Below are positions 1 to 6,501 of a DNA stretch of 9,665 nt, piece by piece (the stretch's first letter is position 1; every line of letters begins with the position of its first letter). Below the pieces are notes generated by a model. The model did no database searches and was not told the DNA's origin. It worked only from the letters and a program-made list of their open reading frames with translations. The position numbers and the translations under genes are program-made. The stretch lies in contig PMYM01000048.1 in the NCBI GenBank assembly GCA_003171235.1, positions 1 through 9,665 of the forward strand, given 5' to 3'. The stretch comes from Phycisphaerales bacterium. Lineage in GTDB: Bacteria > Planctomycetota > Phycisphaerae > SM23-33.

Positions 1-82
1 CCTTGGGGTCGTCTTCGCCCTCGCGTCTTGGCCTGCGTCAACACCTGCGGCGTCGCGGCCACGGGGCATTTTGTTAGGGACT

Positions 83-169
83 CTCAATAATCGGGCACGC
101 AAGACGCTCGGCTATCACACTTCAATTGAGGTGCTGCGGAAGCATCGCGTTTATGCGTCTGGGGTTTGA
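83..169 (+). pseudogene. C-terminal remnant of an IS30-family-like transposase
   Basis: A reading frame open from base 2 to a TGA at 167-169 ends with residues LNNRARKTLGYHTSIEVL followed by RKHRV. This closely resembles the end of IS30-family DDE transposases, which typically read LNNRPRKxLGxxTPxEVL. Only this last stretch matches. The 27 residues before it in the same frame do not look like IS30 transposase, so the piece may be a remnant, or the frame may be broken just upstream. The window edge hides the rest. I found no terminal inverted repeat after the stop. The stop lies 10 bases from the convergent stop of the methionine sulfoxide reductase gene, so any original IS end has probably been lost. 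The family call rests on one short motif. Confidence 0.4.
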
Positions 170-179
170 ATCCACGAGA

Positions 180-1118
180 TCAAAACCGCTTTTCCCGCAC
201 GTGGCAGTAGGTTTCGGGGTGCTTGCCGATGTAGTCCTGGTGGTATTCTTCAGCCGGCCAGAAGGTCGAGGCCGGCGTCAACTCCGTCACCACGTCGTAG
301 CCCTTCCGGCGGAGCAGGTCGATGAGCTTCTGGGCCGTCTGCTTCTGCTGGTCGTTGGTGTAAAAAACGGCCGAGCGGTACTGCGTGCCGACGTCGGGGC
401 CTTGGCGGTCCTTCTGGGTGGGGTCGTGAATCTCGAAGAACATCTTGGCCAGGTCTTCATAGCTGACCTTGGAAGCGTCGAAGACTATCTCCACCGCCTC
501 GGCGTGGCCGGTCTTGCCGGTGCACACTTGGCGATACGTCGGCTGGCTGGTGGTCCCGCCGGTAAAGCCCGAGCGCACGGCCACCACGCCATTAACCTGG
601 CGGAACTGGTGCTCGACGCCCCAGAAGCACCCGCCGGCAAAGACGGCCCGCTCCAGCGGCAGCTTCGCGTGCGGCACAAACGACAATGAGACGGAGTTGA
701 CGCAGTAGCGGGTGTCTTTGGGGGTGTAACCTTCGCCCACAAACACGTGGCCCAGGTGCCCGCCGCAGTGGGCGCAGGTTATCTCGACCCGCTGGCCGTC
801 GGCGTCAGGCTGACGGTGAACCGAGCCGGGGATTTCGTCGTCGAAGCTGGGCCAGCCGCAGTGGCTCTCGAATTTGCTATCCGACAGGTACAAGGGCCAT
901 CCGCACTGGCGGCAGACGTAGGTTCCGTTTTCAAAATGGTCCCAGTACTTGCCGCTGAAGGGCGGTTCGGTGCCCTTCTGGAGGATCACCCGCTTTTCCT
1001 GGTCGGTCAACGCCGGCATGCTGCTGGTCATGGTAGCTTGCCCTCGCTGGGGCGCGGCGCGGCAGGCCAAAGTCGCCAGCGCCACTGCCACAAGAATAAG
1101 CCGCAACCAAGGCTGCAT
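180..1118 (-). CDS. msrBA: Exported bifunctional peptide methionine sulfoxide reductase, MsrB-MsrA fusion
   Basis: Reduces both R- and S-methionine sulfoxide in damaged proteins. Start: the ATG at 1118 has a strong GAGGAGG Shine-Dalgarno at 1127-1133, 8 bases upstream; the frame could also begin at a GTG at 1139. From the ATG the protein has 312 residues. Residues 4-18 are hydrophobic and are followed by C19. The context TLAC is an imperfect lipobox, so the protein is either a lipoprotein or secreted. The MsrB domain (about 37-150) has zinc pairs C69/C72 and C115/C118, the CGWPSF motif with C87 as likely resolving cysteine, and catalytic C139 in RYCVNS. The MsrA domain (about 155-312) has catalytic C164 in GCFWG, the motif TGKTGHAEAV and C305 near the C terminus. 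Both active sites look intact. The B-then-A order is the reverse of the Neisseria PilB arrangement. No reductant partner is visible nearby. Confidence 0.95.
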   Translation of the reverse strand: MQPWLRLILVAVALATLACRAAPQRGQATMTSSMPALTDQEKRVILQKGTEPPFSGKYWDHFENGTYVCRQCGWPLYLSDSKFESHCGWPSFDDEIPGSVHRQPDADGQRVEITCAHCGGHLGHVFVGEGYTPKDTRYCVNSVSLSFVPHAKLPLERAVFAGGCFWGVEHQFRQVNGVVAVRSGFTGGTTSQPTYRQVCTGKTGHAEAVEIVFDASKVSYEDLAKMFFEIHDPTQKDRQGPDVGTQYRSAVFYTNDQQKQTAQKLIDLLRRKGYDVVTELTPASTFWPAEEYHQDYIGKHPETYCHVREKRF

Positions 1119-1142
1119 CGCAAACGCCTCCTCGATCACTCC

Positions 1143-1151
1143 ATTCTAGCA
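1143..1151 (-). promoter_or_regulatory. Candidate extended -10 promoter of msrBA
   Basis: On the minus strand the sequence reads TGCTAGAAT, an extended -10 element (TGn plus TAGAAT). It ends 24 bases before the ATG at 1118. A transcript starting about 7 bases downstream would begin near 1136 and would include the GAGGAGG ribosome site but not the GTG at 1139, which supports the ATG start. No good -35 box is visible at the usual distance, as is common for extended -10 promoters. Confidence 0.4.
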
Positions 1152-1228
1152 AGGCCCCTGATCGGGAAGCTGGCCTAAGGGGTTCTAACAGACGCAGCCC
1201 AACCATCCGGGGTTGACCTCCCAGGCGC

Positions 1229-1248
1229 AGCGGCAACGAATTGCCGTT
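1229..1248 (-). terminator. Hairpin downstream of the HU-family gene, possible terminator
   Basis: CGGCAA (1231-1236) and TTGCCG (1241-1246) form a perfect 6-bp stem, extended by one G-T and one A-T pair to 1229 and 1248. The four-base loop reads TTCG on the minus strand. It lies about 47 bases after the HU stop codon and upstream of msrBA. There is no T-run, so intrinsic termination is uncertain; it could instead be an mRNA 3'-end structure. Confidence 0.3.
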
Positions 1249-1295
1249 CATGCGGGCGCGAATCGATTCCGAAAGCGGCGGACGTGCGGTCGCTA

Positions 1296-1598
1296 TTATG
1301 CCGTTGGGACGCGGGTGCTCTGCATCTTGCCCTTCATGACGCGCCCGGCCTTGAAACGAACCGTGCGCTTGGCCGGAACCTGAACGCGCTCCAGGGTCTT
1401 GGGGTTCTGGGCAATGCGCGCGGCGCGCTGGCGAGCTTCAAACACCCCGAACTCACGGAATTCCAGTCGGTTGCCCCGTGCCAACTCTTCGATGATCTCG
1501 TTAAGGAAACCCTGCACTACCTGCTTGACCAGGACATGCTTGGCCCGGACCTGTTCAGCAATTCGGTCGATCAACTCCTTCTTTGTAACTGTGCGCAT
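1296..1598 (-). CDS. HU/IHF-family nucleoid DNA-binding protein
   Basis: A small basic protein of 100 residues that binds and bends DNA as a dimer. The frame is open further upstream, to 1682, but the start at 1598 gives the normal family N terminus (MRTVTKKELIDRIAE) and has AGAAGGGA 5 bases upstream. The extra upstream residues do not look like protein. Residues 3-45 form the helical dimerisation part. Residues 46-80 carry the beta arms, with FREFGVFEARQR and the tip motif NPKT, where P66 is the expected DNA-intercalating proline. The C-terminal part VRFKAGRVMKGKM is typical. At the arm base the usual GRNP is AQNP. I cannot tell HU from IHF subunits by reading alone. The gene stands between two same-strand genes with spacers of about 180 and 250 bases, so it is probably transcribed alone. 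Confidence 0.92.
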   Translation of the reverse strand: MRTVTKKELIDRIAEQVRAKHVLVKQVVQGFLNEIIEELARGNRLEFREFGVFEARQRAARIAQNPKTLERVQVPAKRTVRFKAGRVMKGKMQSTRVPTA

Positions 1599-1818
1599 GG
1601 CTGTCCCTTCTAACAATAAAACCAATGAATGCAGAAAACATGTGCTTGGCCAAGAAAACAAACGATGGCGCCGAAATGCCACTACCGAACTTCATCCTAC
1701 AGCAGCACTTCCGAAAGCACAAGTCAAAAAAACCAAATTCCCGGCCTGACGCTTCGTAAATCAAGCTGCGCCAGGGGCCGCCGGGCAAATCCTCTCCCGG
1801 CCAAACTTCAGCAGCCAT

Positions 1819-1841
1819 AACCCGCGGTTTGAACGCGGGTT
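1819..1841 (-). terminator. Perfect 8-bp hairpin just after the GH35 gene
   Basis: AACCCGCG (1819-1826) pairs perfectly with CGCGGGTT (1834-1841) around a 7-base loop. It begins 7 bases after the GH35 stop codon at 1849-1851, the position expected of a terminator. Reading along the minus strand, only two T follow the GC core, so it is a weak intrinsic terminator or an mRNA-stabilising 3' hairpin. The 250 bases from 1599 to 1848 hold this hairpin and presumably the HU promoter, but I see no convincing -35/-10 pair there. Confidence 0.5.
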
Positions 1842-1848
1842 TCGGCGA

Positions 1849-4518
1849 TCATGGGCCACCGGGAACATGATACGGGCCGCCGGGTCGGAATTCCAGCCGG
1901 CTGCCGCTGGGGATATTGCCGTGCTCTTCAAAGACCAACAACTCGTTCTCCCGGTTCAGATATGGCTCGGGCAAATAGTACCACTGCTGGGGGCCGATAT
2001 TCCAGAAGCGGCCAAGATTGCGGCCGTTAAGGTAAATCTGACCCTTGCGCGCCGCTCCGACATTCAGGAACAGCGGCTGCGAGGAAGGGCTGTGCTTGAA
2101 GCTGCAGGAATACCACGCCGGCAGCGATTTGCCCACAAGTCTGCCTCCGGCCTGGGGAGGCTCCCACGTGCGGAAGCTCCACTGGGCCGAGGCGGTGAGA
2201 TTCTCGCTGAGCAGGTGGGCACAGAAGCAGCCGTCCAGGTCCAGCCCCAACGGCAGGTTCCAGGCCAGCACGGTCAGGCGGTTGGGGCCTTTGATCAGTT
2301 CGTTGGCCAGGGTGACCTGGCCGTAATTGCCGCTGAAGCCGGCATGGAGAAGCACCTGCCGGCCATTGACCCATATCGCCAGATTAAACGGCAGGTTGGC
2401 GAATGACAGATGCACCGGCCGGACGGCCGGCAGCCTGAATACCGTCTCGGCCGATACCAGCGGCAACTTCTCCAGTTCCCCCGCCAAATGCGACAGCATC
2501 CGCGGCACCATGCGGCGGTTGAACTCACCGCCGGGGTGAAGCTTGAACTTGGGCAGCACCAACGCCTTGGCGTCATAAATGTGCCCGTACAGCCCCTTGG
2601 GCTGGCCAAGCATCTGCCCCCAGTTGGGCCGGCCAAGGTTGTCCGCCAGCACCACCAGCAGATTCTTGCCCTTGCGGAAGGAGGCCTTGATGGTCTTGCG
2701 CGCGGCATCCTGGCCTCGGCACCACGTGCCCAGGGACTCGCCATTGAGGTACAGTTCAGCCCGGTCCTGGCAGTCGGGCAGGAACAGTTCACGCCGGGCG
2801 GCCGCCGGGGCGGCAACGTCGATCCGGTACCAGCCGTAGCCGTATTCGGCCCCCAGGGCGGACAATTCGGCCGGGTGAGCTATCCGCTGCCAGGGCAACT
2901 TTTCGTTGATAGGCTCATCGCAAACGGCGACCCGGGTGAAAGCGCAATGCTGCGGCCGCTCGCTCGAGCGCGTGGCGGGCTTTGGCTTCCTGATCGCCAG
3001 TTCGCCGCCGGGCGAAAGGATAGCGTAAGGCTCGCCGCCAATGACGTCTTCGGCTGTCTCGCCGACCCACTCCGGCCCGAGCACCAGGGCGCCGTCCACT
3101 TCCCATGCCCGCTGGGCAAGCTCGCTGTTGATAATGAACACCTTCTGCTCGTGATGCACGACCTGTTCGACCTTGTTGCCGGCCGGCACGGGCAGGGAAA
3201 ACTCGCTGCCATCCAGCGACAGCACCGCCGGAAAGCCCGCCGGCCCGTGCAGCACCAGGTTGCCCTCGCCCAGCAGCCCCAGCGGCATGAGGTTGCTGTA
3301 GTCCAGCATCGCCTGGGAAGGCAGGCGGACCTGATGGGCGATGGCCGTTGCGCCCAGGACCCCGAGTGAGACGTTCAGTTTCCGGCCGTCGGGCAGGGAA
3401 ACAATCACGGCGTCGAAGCGGTCCTCGCCGTTGTTGGTGATCACCGAGAGATTGCCGCCGGGGCCGGTGAGATTGAACGCCTGGGTCCCCCCCTGCAGGG
3501 TCAGGGCCGGCCCTTCCGCCCTCGCCTGGGAAAGCACCCTGCCAAAATGCCTGGCCAGGAAGTTGACCAGCTTGAGCAGGTAATACTTTGGCGTCAGGCC
3601 CCCGCCTTCGGCGATGGGCGCGTCGTAGTCGTAACTGGTGGTCTGGTAGGCGGATTCGGAGGTGCTCAGGCGGCTGCCCCAGAAGGCGAAGTTGGTGCCG
3701 CCGTGGAACATGTAATGGTTTATCTGGCAGCCGCAGCCGAGCATCTCCAGCGCCTTCCGCGCCACCTGGCGCGGCTCCTTGTGGTTGTGCGGATGCCCCC
3801 ACCAGTCAAACCACCCGCCCCAGAATTCGCTGGCCAGCAGGGGGGCGTTGGGCTGGAAGCTGCGCAGGCGCTTAAGGCCGCTGACGGCATCGTCATAGGC
3901 GTTAAGGCACTCGATGGTGTCGGGCACCTTCGGCTGGCTGAGCTGGTTGCAGGTGATGATGGGAATGTCAAAGCCGCTGCGCTTGAAGAGCTGGTTGATG
4001 AACTCGCAATACTGCAGCCGCTCGGGCATGTGAGTGTAGAAGTATTCGTTTTCGTTCTGGATCAGCAGGATAGGCCCGCCGCGGGTTGCCTGCAACTCCG
4101 CCAGCCGAGGCAGCAGTTGCCGCAGGTACTTGTCGAAATAGTGCATGTACACGGCGTTGTGGGTGCGGTAGGCGATGCCGCTCTTGGCGCTGAGCCAGGC
4201 CGGCAGACCCCCGAAATCCCACTCCGCGCAGATGTACGGGCCGGGCCGGAGAATGACATACATGCCCATTTCGCCGCACAAGCGGACGAAGGCCCCAACG
4301 TCCTTCTCCCCGGAGAAATCCCACCGCCCCTCCTGCATCTCATGGTAATTCCAGGGGACGTAGGTATCGATGCAGTTGAGCCCCGCGCGCTTGGCCTTGA
4401 GGACGCGATCGCGCCATAGTTGCCGCGGCACCCTGAAGTAATGAATGCTACCGCTGGACAACCATAGCCGCCGGTCATCTACAAAGAAGCTGCGATCATC
4501 AAATTTGATCGTGGGCAA
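1849..4518 (-). CDS. Glycoside hydrolase family 35 beta-galactosidase-like enzyme
   Basis: Retaining exo-glycosidase, most likely releasing terminal beta-galactose. The 889 residues start on a TTG with AAGGG at 4527-4531, 8 bases upstream; the next methionine (61) would cut into the barrel. The TIM barrel spans about 1-325. Its GH35 signatures are SGSIHYFR (22-29), RPGPYICAEWDFGGLPAWL (91-109), GGPILLIQNENEY (147-159) with acid/base E158, ASEFWGGWFDWWG (229-241) with nucleophile E231, and FHGGTNFAFWG. A middle beta domain follows. Three jelly-roll modules come next: about 560-655 (with NLGRPNWG and PKGLYG), about 695-780, and about 798-880 (YLNGRNLGRFWNIGPQQWYYLP). There is no signal peptide, so the enzyme is probably cytoplasmic and acts on imported oligosaccharides. 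It is much longer than the core catalytic domain but similar in layout to multi-domain GH35 enzymes. Exact sugar and linkage cannot be read from the sequence. Confidence 0.94.
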   Translation of the reverse strand: MPTIKFDDRSFFVDDRRLWLSSGSIHYFRVPRQLWRDRVLKAKRAGLNCIDTYVPWNYHEMQEGRWDFSGEKDVGAFVRLCGEMGMYVILRPGPYICAEWDFGGLPAWLSAKSGIAYRTHNAVYMHYFDKYLRQLLPRLAELQATRGGPILLIQNENEYFYTHMPERLQYCEFINQLFKRSGFDIPIITCNQLSQPKVPDTIECLNAYDDAVSGLKRLRSFQPNAPLLASEFWGGWFDWWGHPHNHKEPRQVARKALEMLGCGCQINHYMFHGGTNFAFWGSRLSTSESAYQTTSYDYDAPIAEGGGLTPKYYLLKLVNFLARHFGRVLSQARAEGPALTLQGGTQAFNLTGPGGNLSVITNNGEDRFDAVIVSLPDGRKLNVSLGVLGATAIAHQVRLPSQAMLDYSNLMPLGLLGEGNLVLHGPAGFPAVLSLDGSEFSLPVPAGNKVEQVVHHEQKVFIINSELAQRAWEVDGALVLGPEWVGETAEDVIGGEPYAILSPGGELAIRKPKPATRSSERPQHCAFTRVAVCDEPINEKLPWQRIAHPAELSALGAEYGYGWYRIDVAAPAAARRELFLPDCQDRAELYLNGESLGTWCRGQDAARKTIKASFRKGKNLLVVLADNLGRPNWGQMLGQPKGLYGHIYDAKALVLPKFKLHPGGEFNRRMVPRMLSHLAGELEKLPLVSAETVFRLPAVRPVHLSFANLPFNLAIWVNGRQVLLHAGFSGNYGQVTLANELIKGPNRLTVLAWNLPLGLDLDGCFCAHLLSENLTASAQWSFRTWEPPQAGGRLVGKSLPAWYSCSFKHSPSSQPLFLNVGAARKGQIYLNGRNLGRFWNIGPQQWYYLPEPYLNRENELLVFEEHGNIPSGSRLEFRPGGPYHVPGGP

Positions 4519-4572
4519 ACTTTGTACCCTTAAGGAAATGGCAGGTGCGAATCAGTGTAATTTCCCCCCCAG

Positions 4573-4600
4573 AGTATGCAATAGAATTGTCAGAAGCCAA
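4573..4600 (-). promoter_or_regulatory. Candidate promoter of the GH35 gene
   Basis: On the minus strand TTGGCT (4595-4600) and CATACT (4573-4578) are separated by 16 bases. Each matches the sigma-70 consensus in four of six positions. Transcription would begin near 4566, leaving a leader of about 48 bases before the TTG at 4518. The -10 box overlaps one arm of the inverted repeat GCAATAG/CTATTGC at 4578-4584 and 4608-4614, which would suit a repressor site. Confidence 0.3.
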
Positions 4601-4666
4601 GAGCGGACTATTGCTTAACCACCTATGGCAATTAGTGTTATAAATTTATCAACAATCGGTGCATGG

Positions 4667-4709
4667 CCGGTTGTTTGGCGGGTCTCTTGCCTTTTGCGAC
4701 CGGTTTTTT
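4667..4709 (+). terminator. Terminator-like hairpin with T-tract in the leader of the Fe-S protein gene
   Basis: CCGGTTG (4667-4673) pairs with CGACCGG (4697-4703), with one G-T pair. Inside the loop GGCGG (4677-4681) can pair with TTGCC (4687-4691), using two G-T pairs. Six T follow directly (4704-4709). The shape is that of an intrinsic terminator on the plus strand, yet no plus-strand gene ends upstream. It sits 108 bases before the chosen start at 4818, so it may be an attenuator, a stop for transcription antisense to the GH35 gene, or chance. Confidence 0.4.
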
Positions 4710-4817
4710 GTATTCTTGATTCGGGCGGCAACAGGCGCCTGGGCGTTTGGCGTCGGGCATGAGTGCGTCCTGATGCCTTGGTTTTCTTGCTGCCTGGCCC
4801 TGCCGGCGGACAACGTT

Positions 4818-6464
4818 ATGAAACTGGATTGGTTCTGGTCCACGGTTGGCGCCGACAGCAGGCCCCGCGCAGGGTTGCGGGCCGGGGTCGGCAGGATCGC
4901 CCCCGCCTGGGCGGCGTCTCCCTGGCGCAGGTCCGCCCAGTTGCTTAGCCTGGGCCTGTTCTGTTGGGTAATAGCCGGCGTGCTGACCGTAACGGGGCCT
5001 GATTACGCCGCCTTCTCCCAAAGCGGGCTGGCCAGGGCATTTCTGTGGCTTGACCCATTGCTTAGCCTTGTGGTCAGCCTGGCTTCGGGAATACTGGCGG
5101 CGTCGGCAGTGATTGGCCTGGCCAGCCTGGCGGCGTCGGCGGCGGCGCCCAGGGCCTTCTGCGGGTATCTCTGCCCGCTGGGCACGATGATCGACCTGTT
5201 CGACTGGGCCATCGGCAATCGCTTCCGTCGCCTCCATCGCCGCGGCGGGAGGGGACGGCACGTTGGCCGGTTCATTGTGCTGGCCGGCGTGATGGCGCTG
5301 GCGGCCGGCGGCGTCATGGCCGCTGGATTCGTCGCCGCAATTCCCCTGGCCACGCGCGGGGCGATTTCCGCCTGGGCAAGGTGGCAACTTCTCAATGGGC
5401 GGCCTTCGTGGGAGCAATTGTCGCCGGGCCAGCCGGGGCTTTACCTGTCCTTGGGGCTGCTTCTTTTGGTCCTGGCCCTGGGCGCAATGGGCCGGCGATT
5501 CTGGTGCCGGCGCCTCTGCCCCAGCGGGGCCATGTTCTCGCTGATGGCGCCCCTGCGGCTATCCCAGCGGACAGTGAACTCCGCCTGCATCCGCTGCGGC
5601 AAGTGCGAGAAATCCTGCCCCTTCGGCGCCATCGACCCCGACGATTTCTCTACCCGGCACGGCAACTGCACCTTTTGCCAGACCTGCGGCGGCGTCTGCC
5701 CCACGCGGGCCATACATTTCGCCCCGCGCTGGGCAAGGTCCGCACCCCTGACCGCGCCGGATGGACAACATGCAAAGCCACCTGGCGAACCGGTTGATCT
5801 GAGGCGGCGCGAACTGATGCTGGCCGCTCTGGTGGGCCTGGGGGGCCTGGCCGGCGGCGGGTACTTTCTGCGCAAGCTGCTGCCGAGCCCTCGGCCGTCG
5901 CTGGTCCGCCCGCCGGGCGCCCTGGAGGAGGATACCTTCCTGGCTGCCTGCATCCGCTGCGGCCAGTGCATCGAGGTTTGCCCCACCCGAACGCTCCAGC
6001 CGGTGGGGCTGGAGGGGCCGGGGCTGTGGACGCCACGAGCCTCCGGCGACCTGGCGCCCTGCGACAGCAGCTGCAACCTGTGCGGTCAGGTCTGCCCCAC
6101 CGGGGCCATCGCCCGCCTTGACCTGCCGCAGAAACGCGAACGGAAAATGGGCCGGGCCGCCGTCGAGGCCGCCATCTGCCTGGCGTTTTCTCGCCAGCAG
6201 GAGTGCATGGCCTGCCAGGCGGCCTGCGCCAATGCGGGGTACTTTGCTATCGAGTCAGTGGCTGCCGGGGCGGCAAGCGGCCAAGCGGCAGTCGCCCAGG
6301 GCGATCAGGCCGACCCCCCGCCCCCAGCCGGCGTGGACGCACCCGTGGTCAGCGACCGTTGCGTCGGCTGCGGGGCCTGCCAGGCCGCCTGCATGAAGCG
6401 TAACGTGCGCGAAGCTAAGCTCCTGCCCCGCCCCGCCATCCGGGTCTTTCCTATCGACGCGTAG
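4818..6464 (+). CDS. Membrane polyferredoxin: NapH-like half fused to NapG/MauM-like half
   Basis: Likely moves electrons between the membrane (quinol pool) and a periplasmic or membrane partner. The ATG at 4818 has GGCGGA 8 bases upstream and yields 548 residues; an in-frame GTG at 4659 adds 53 residues without family character. The NapH-like half (1-300) has membrane segments near 41-59, 79-108, 150-177 and 207-224, the paired CxxxCP motifs CGYLCPLG (C115/C119) and CRRLCPSG (C230/C234), and two 4Fe-4S sites at C257/260/263/267 and C284/287/290/294. A segment at 329-350 begins LRRRELMLAALVG, like the twin-arginine N terminus of NapG. The NapG-like half has cysteine groups at 378/381/384/388, 415/419/422/426, 463/466/470 (with C454 upstream) and 515/518/521/525, suggesting four more clusters. 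No nap, nos or methylamine dehydrogenase genes are visible, so the pathway is unknown and no gene symbol is given. Confidence 0.85.
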   Translation: MKLDWFWSTVGADSRPRAGLRAGVGRIAPAWAASPWRRSAQLLSLGLFCWVIAGVLTVTGPDYAAFSQSGLARAFLWLDPLLSLVVSLASGILAASAVIGLASLAASAAAPRAFCGYLCPLGTMIDLFDWAIGNRFRRLHRRGGRGRHVGRFIVLAGVMALAAGGVMAAGFVAAIPLATRGAISAWARWQLLNGRPSWEQLSPGQPGLYLSLGLLLLVLALGAMGRRFWCRRLCPSGAMFSLMAPLRLSQRTVNSACIRCGKCEKSCPFGAIDPDDFSTRHGNCTFCQTCGGVCPTRAIHFAPRWARSAPLTAPDGQHAKPPGEPVDLRRRELMLAALVGLGGLAGGGYFLRKLLPSPRPSLVRPPGALEEDTFLAACIRCGQCIEVCPTRTLQPVGLEGPGLWTPRASGDLAPCDSSCNLCGQVCPTGAIARLDLPQKRERKMGRAAVEAAICLAFSRQQECMACQAACANAGYFAIESVAAGAASGQAAVAQGDQADPPPPAGVDAPVVSDRCVGCGACQAACMKRNVREAKLLPRPAIRVFPIDA

Positions 6465-6501
6465 GTAGGGCGAACTGCCAGGTCGCTCGCCTCACCCGGT
6501 C
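6465..6501. other. Short convergent spacer with a weak hairpin
   Basis: The Fe-S gene and the esterase gene end 37 bases apart on opposite strands. GGCGA (6469-6473) can pair with TCGCC (6487-6491) as a 5-bp stem with a 13-base loop. No T-run is present on either side. It could serve as a weak shared terminator, but the support is only its position. Confidence 0.2.

Larger units (their letters stand above)
4519..4817. other. Divergent intergenic region between GH35 and the Fe-S protein gene
   Basis: This 299-base spacer is clearly more AT-rich than its flanks from about 4540 to 4720. It holds the GH35 ribosome site and candidate promoter, an inverted repeat (GCAATAG at 4578-4584, CTATTGC at 4608-4614), an AT-rich patch with TATAAA at 4639-4644 that could be a plus-strand -10 box without a clear -35, a hairpin followed by six T (4667-4709), and a perfect 10-base palindrome CAGGCGCCTG at 4732-4741. 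A plus-strand frame in phase with the Fe-S gene is open from a GTG at 4659, but residues coded before 4818 do not resemble the family. I see no small gene or known riboswitch here. Confidence 0.6.

Noticed and set aside
161..176. GGTTTGAATCC, resembling a tRNA T-arm
   Set aside because: No matching 5-bp T stem, anticodon arm or acceptor stem can be built around it, and it overlaps the transposase tail.
1599..1682. Extended N terminus for the HU-family protein, starting at 1682
   Set aside because: The added 28 residues do not match the family, whose normal N terminus begins exactly at the ATG at 1598 after a good AGAAGGGA site.
1700..1740. Seven T on the minus strand (1725-1731) as a terminator for the GH35 gene
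   Set aside because: Only a short stem with two G-T pairs can form before it and it lies over 100 bases after the gene; the perfect hairpin at 1819-1841 is the better candidate.
2410..4419. Two long plus-strand open frames (2410-3369 and 3547-4419) opposite the GH35 gene
   Set aside because: No recognisable domains and composition typical of antisense frames; the GH35 frame is continuous with conserved catalytic motifs throughout.
4659..4817. Extended N terminus for the Fe-S protein from the GTG at 4659
   Set aside because: The 53 added residues do not resemble NapH-type proteins, the GTG has no convincing ribosome site, and this part contains the hairpin with T-tract; the ATG at 4818 is better placed.
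4638..5417. A 259-codon minus-strand open frame opposite the Fe-S protein gene
   Set aside because: The Pro/Arg/Gln-rich translation has no family features and shadows the GC-rich plus-strand codons.
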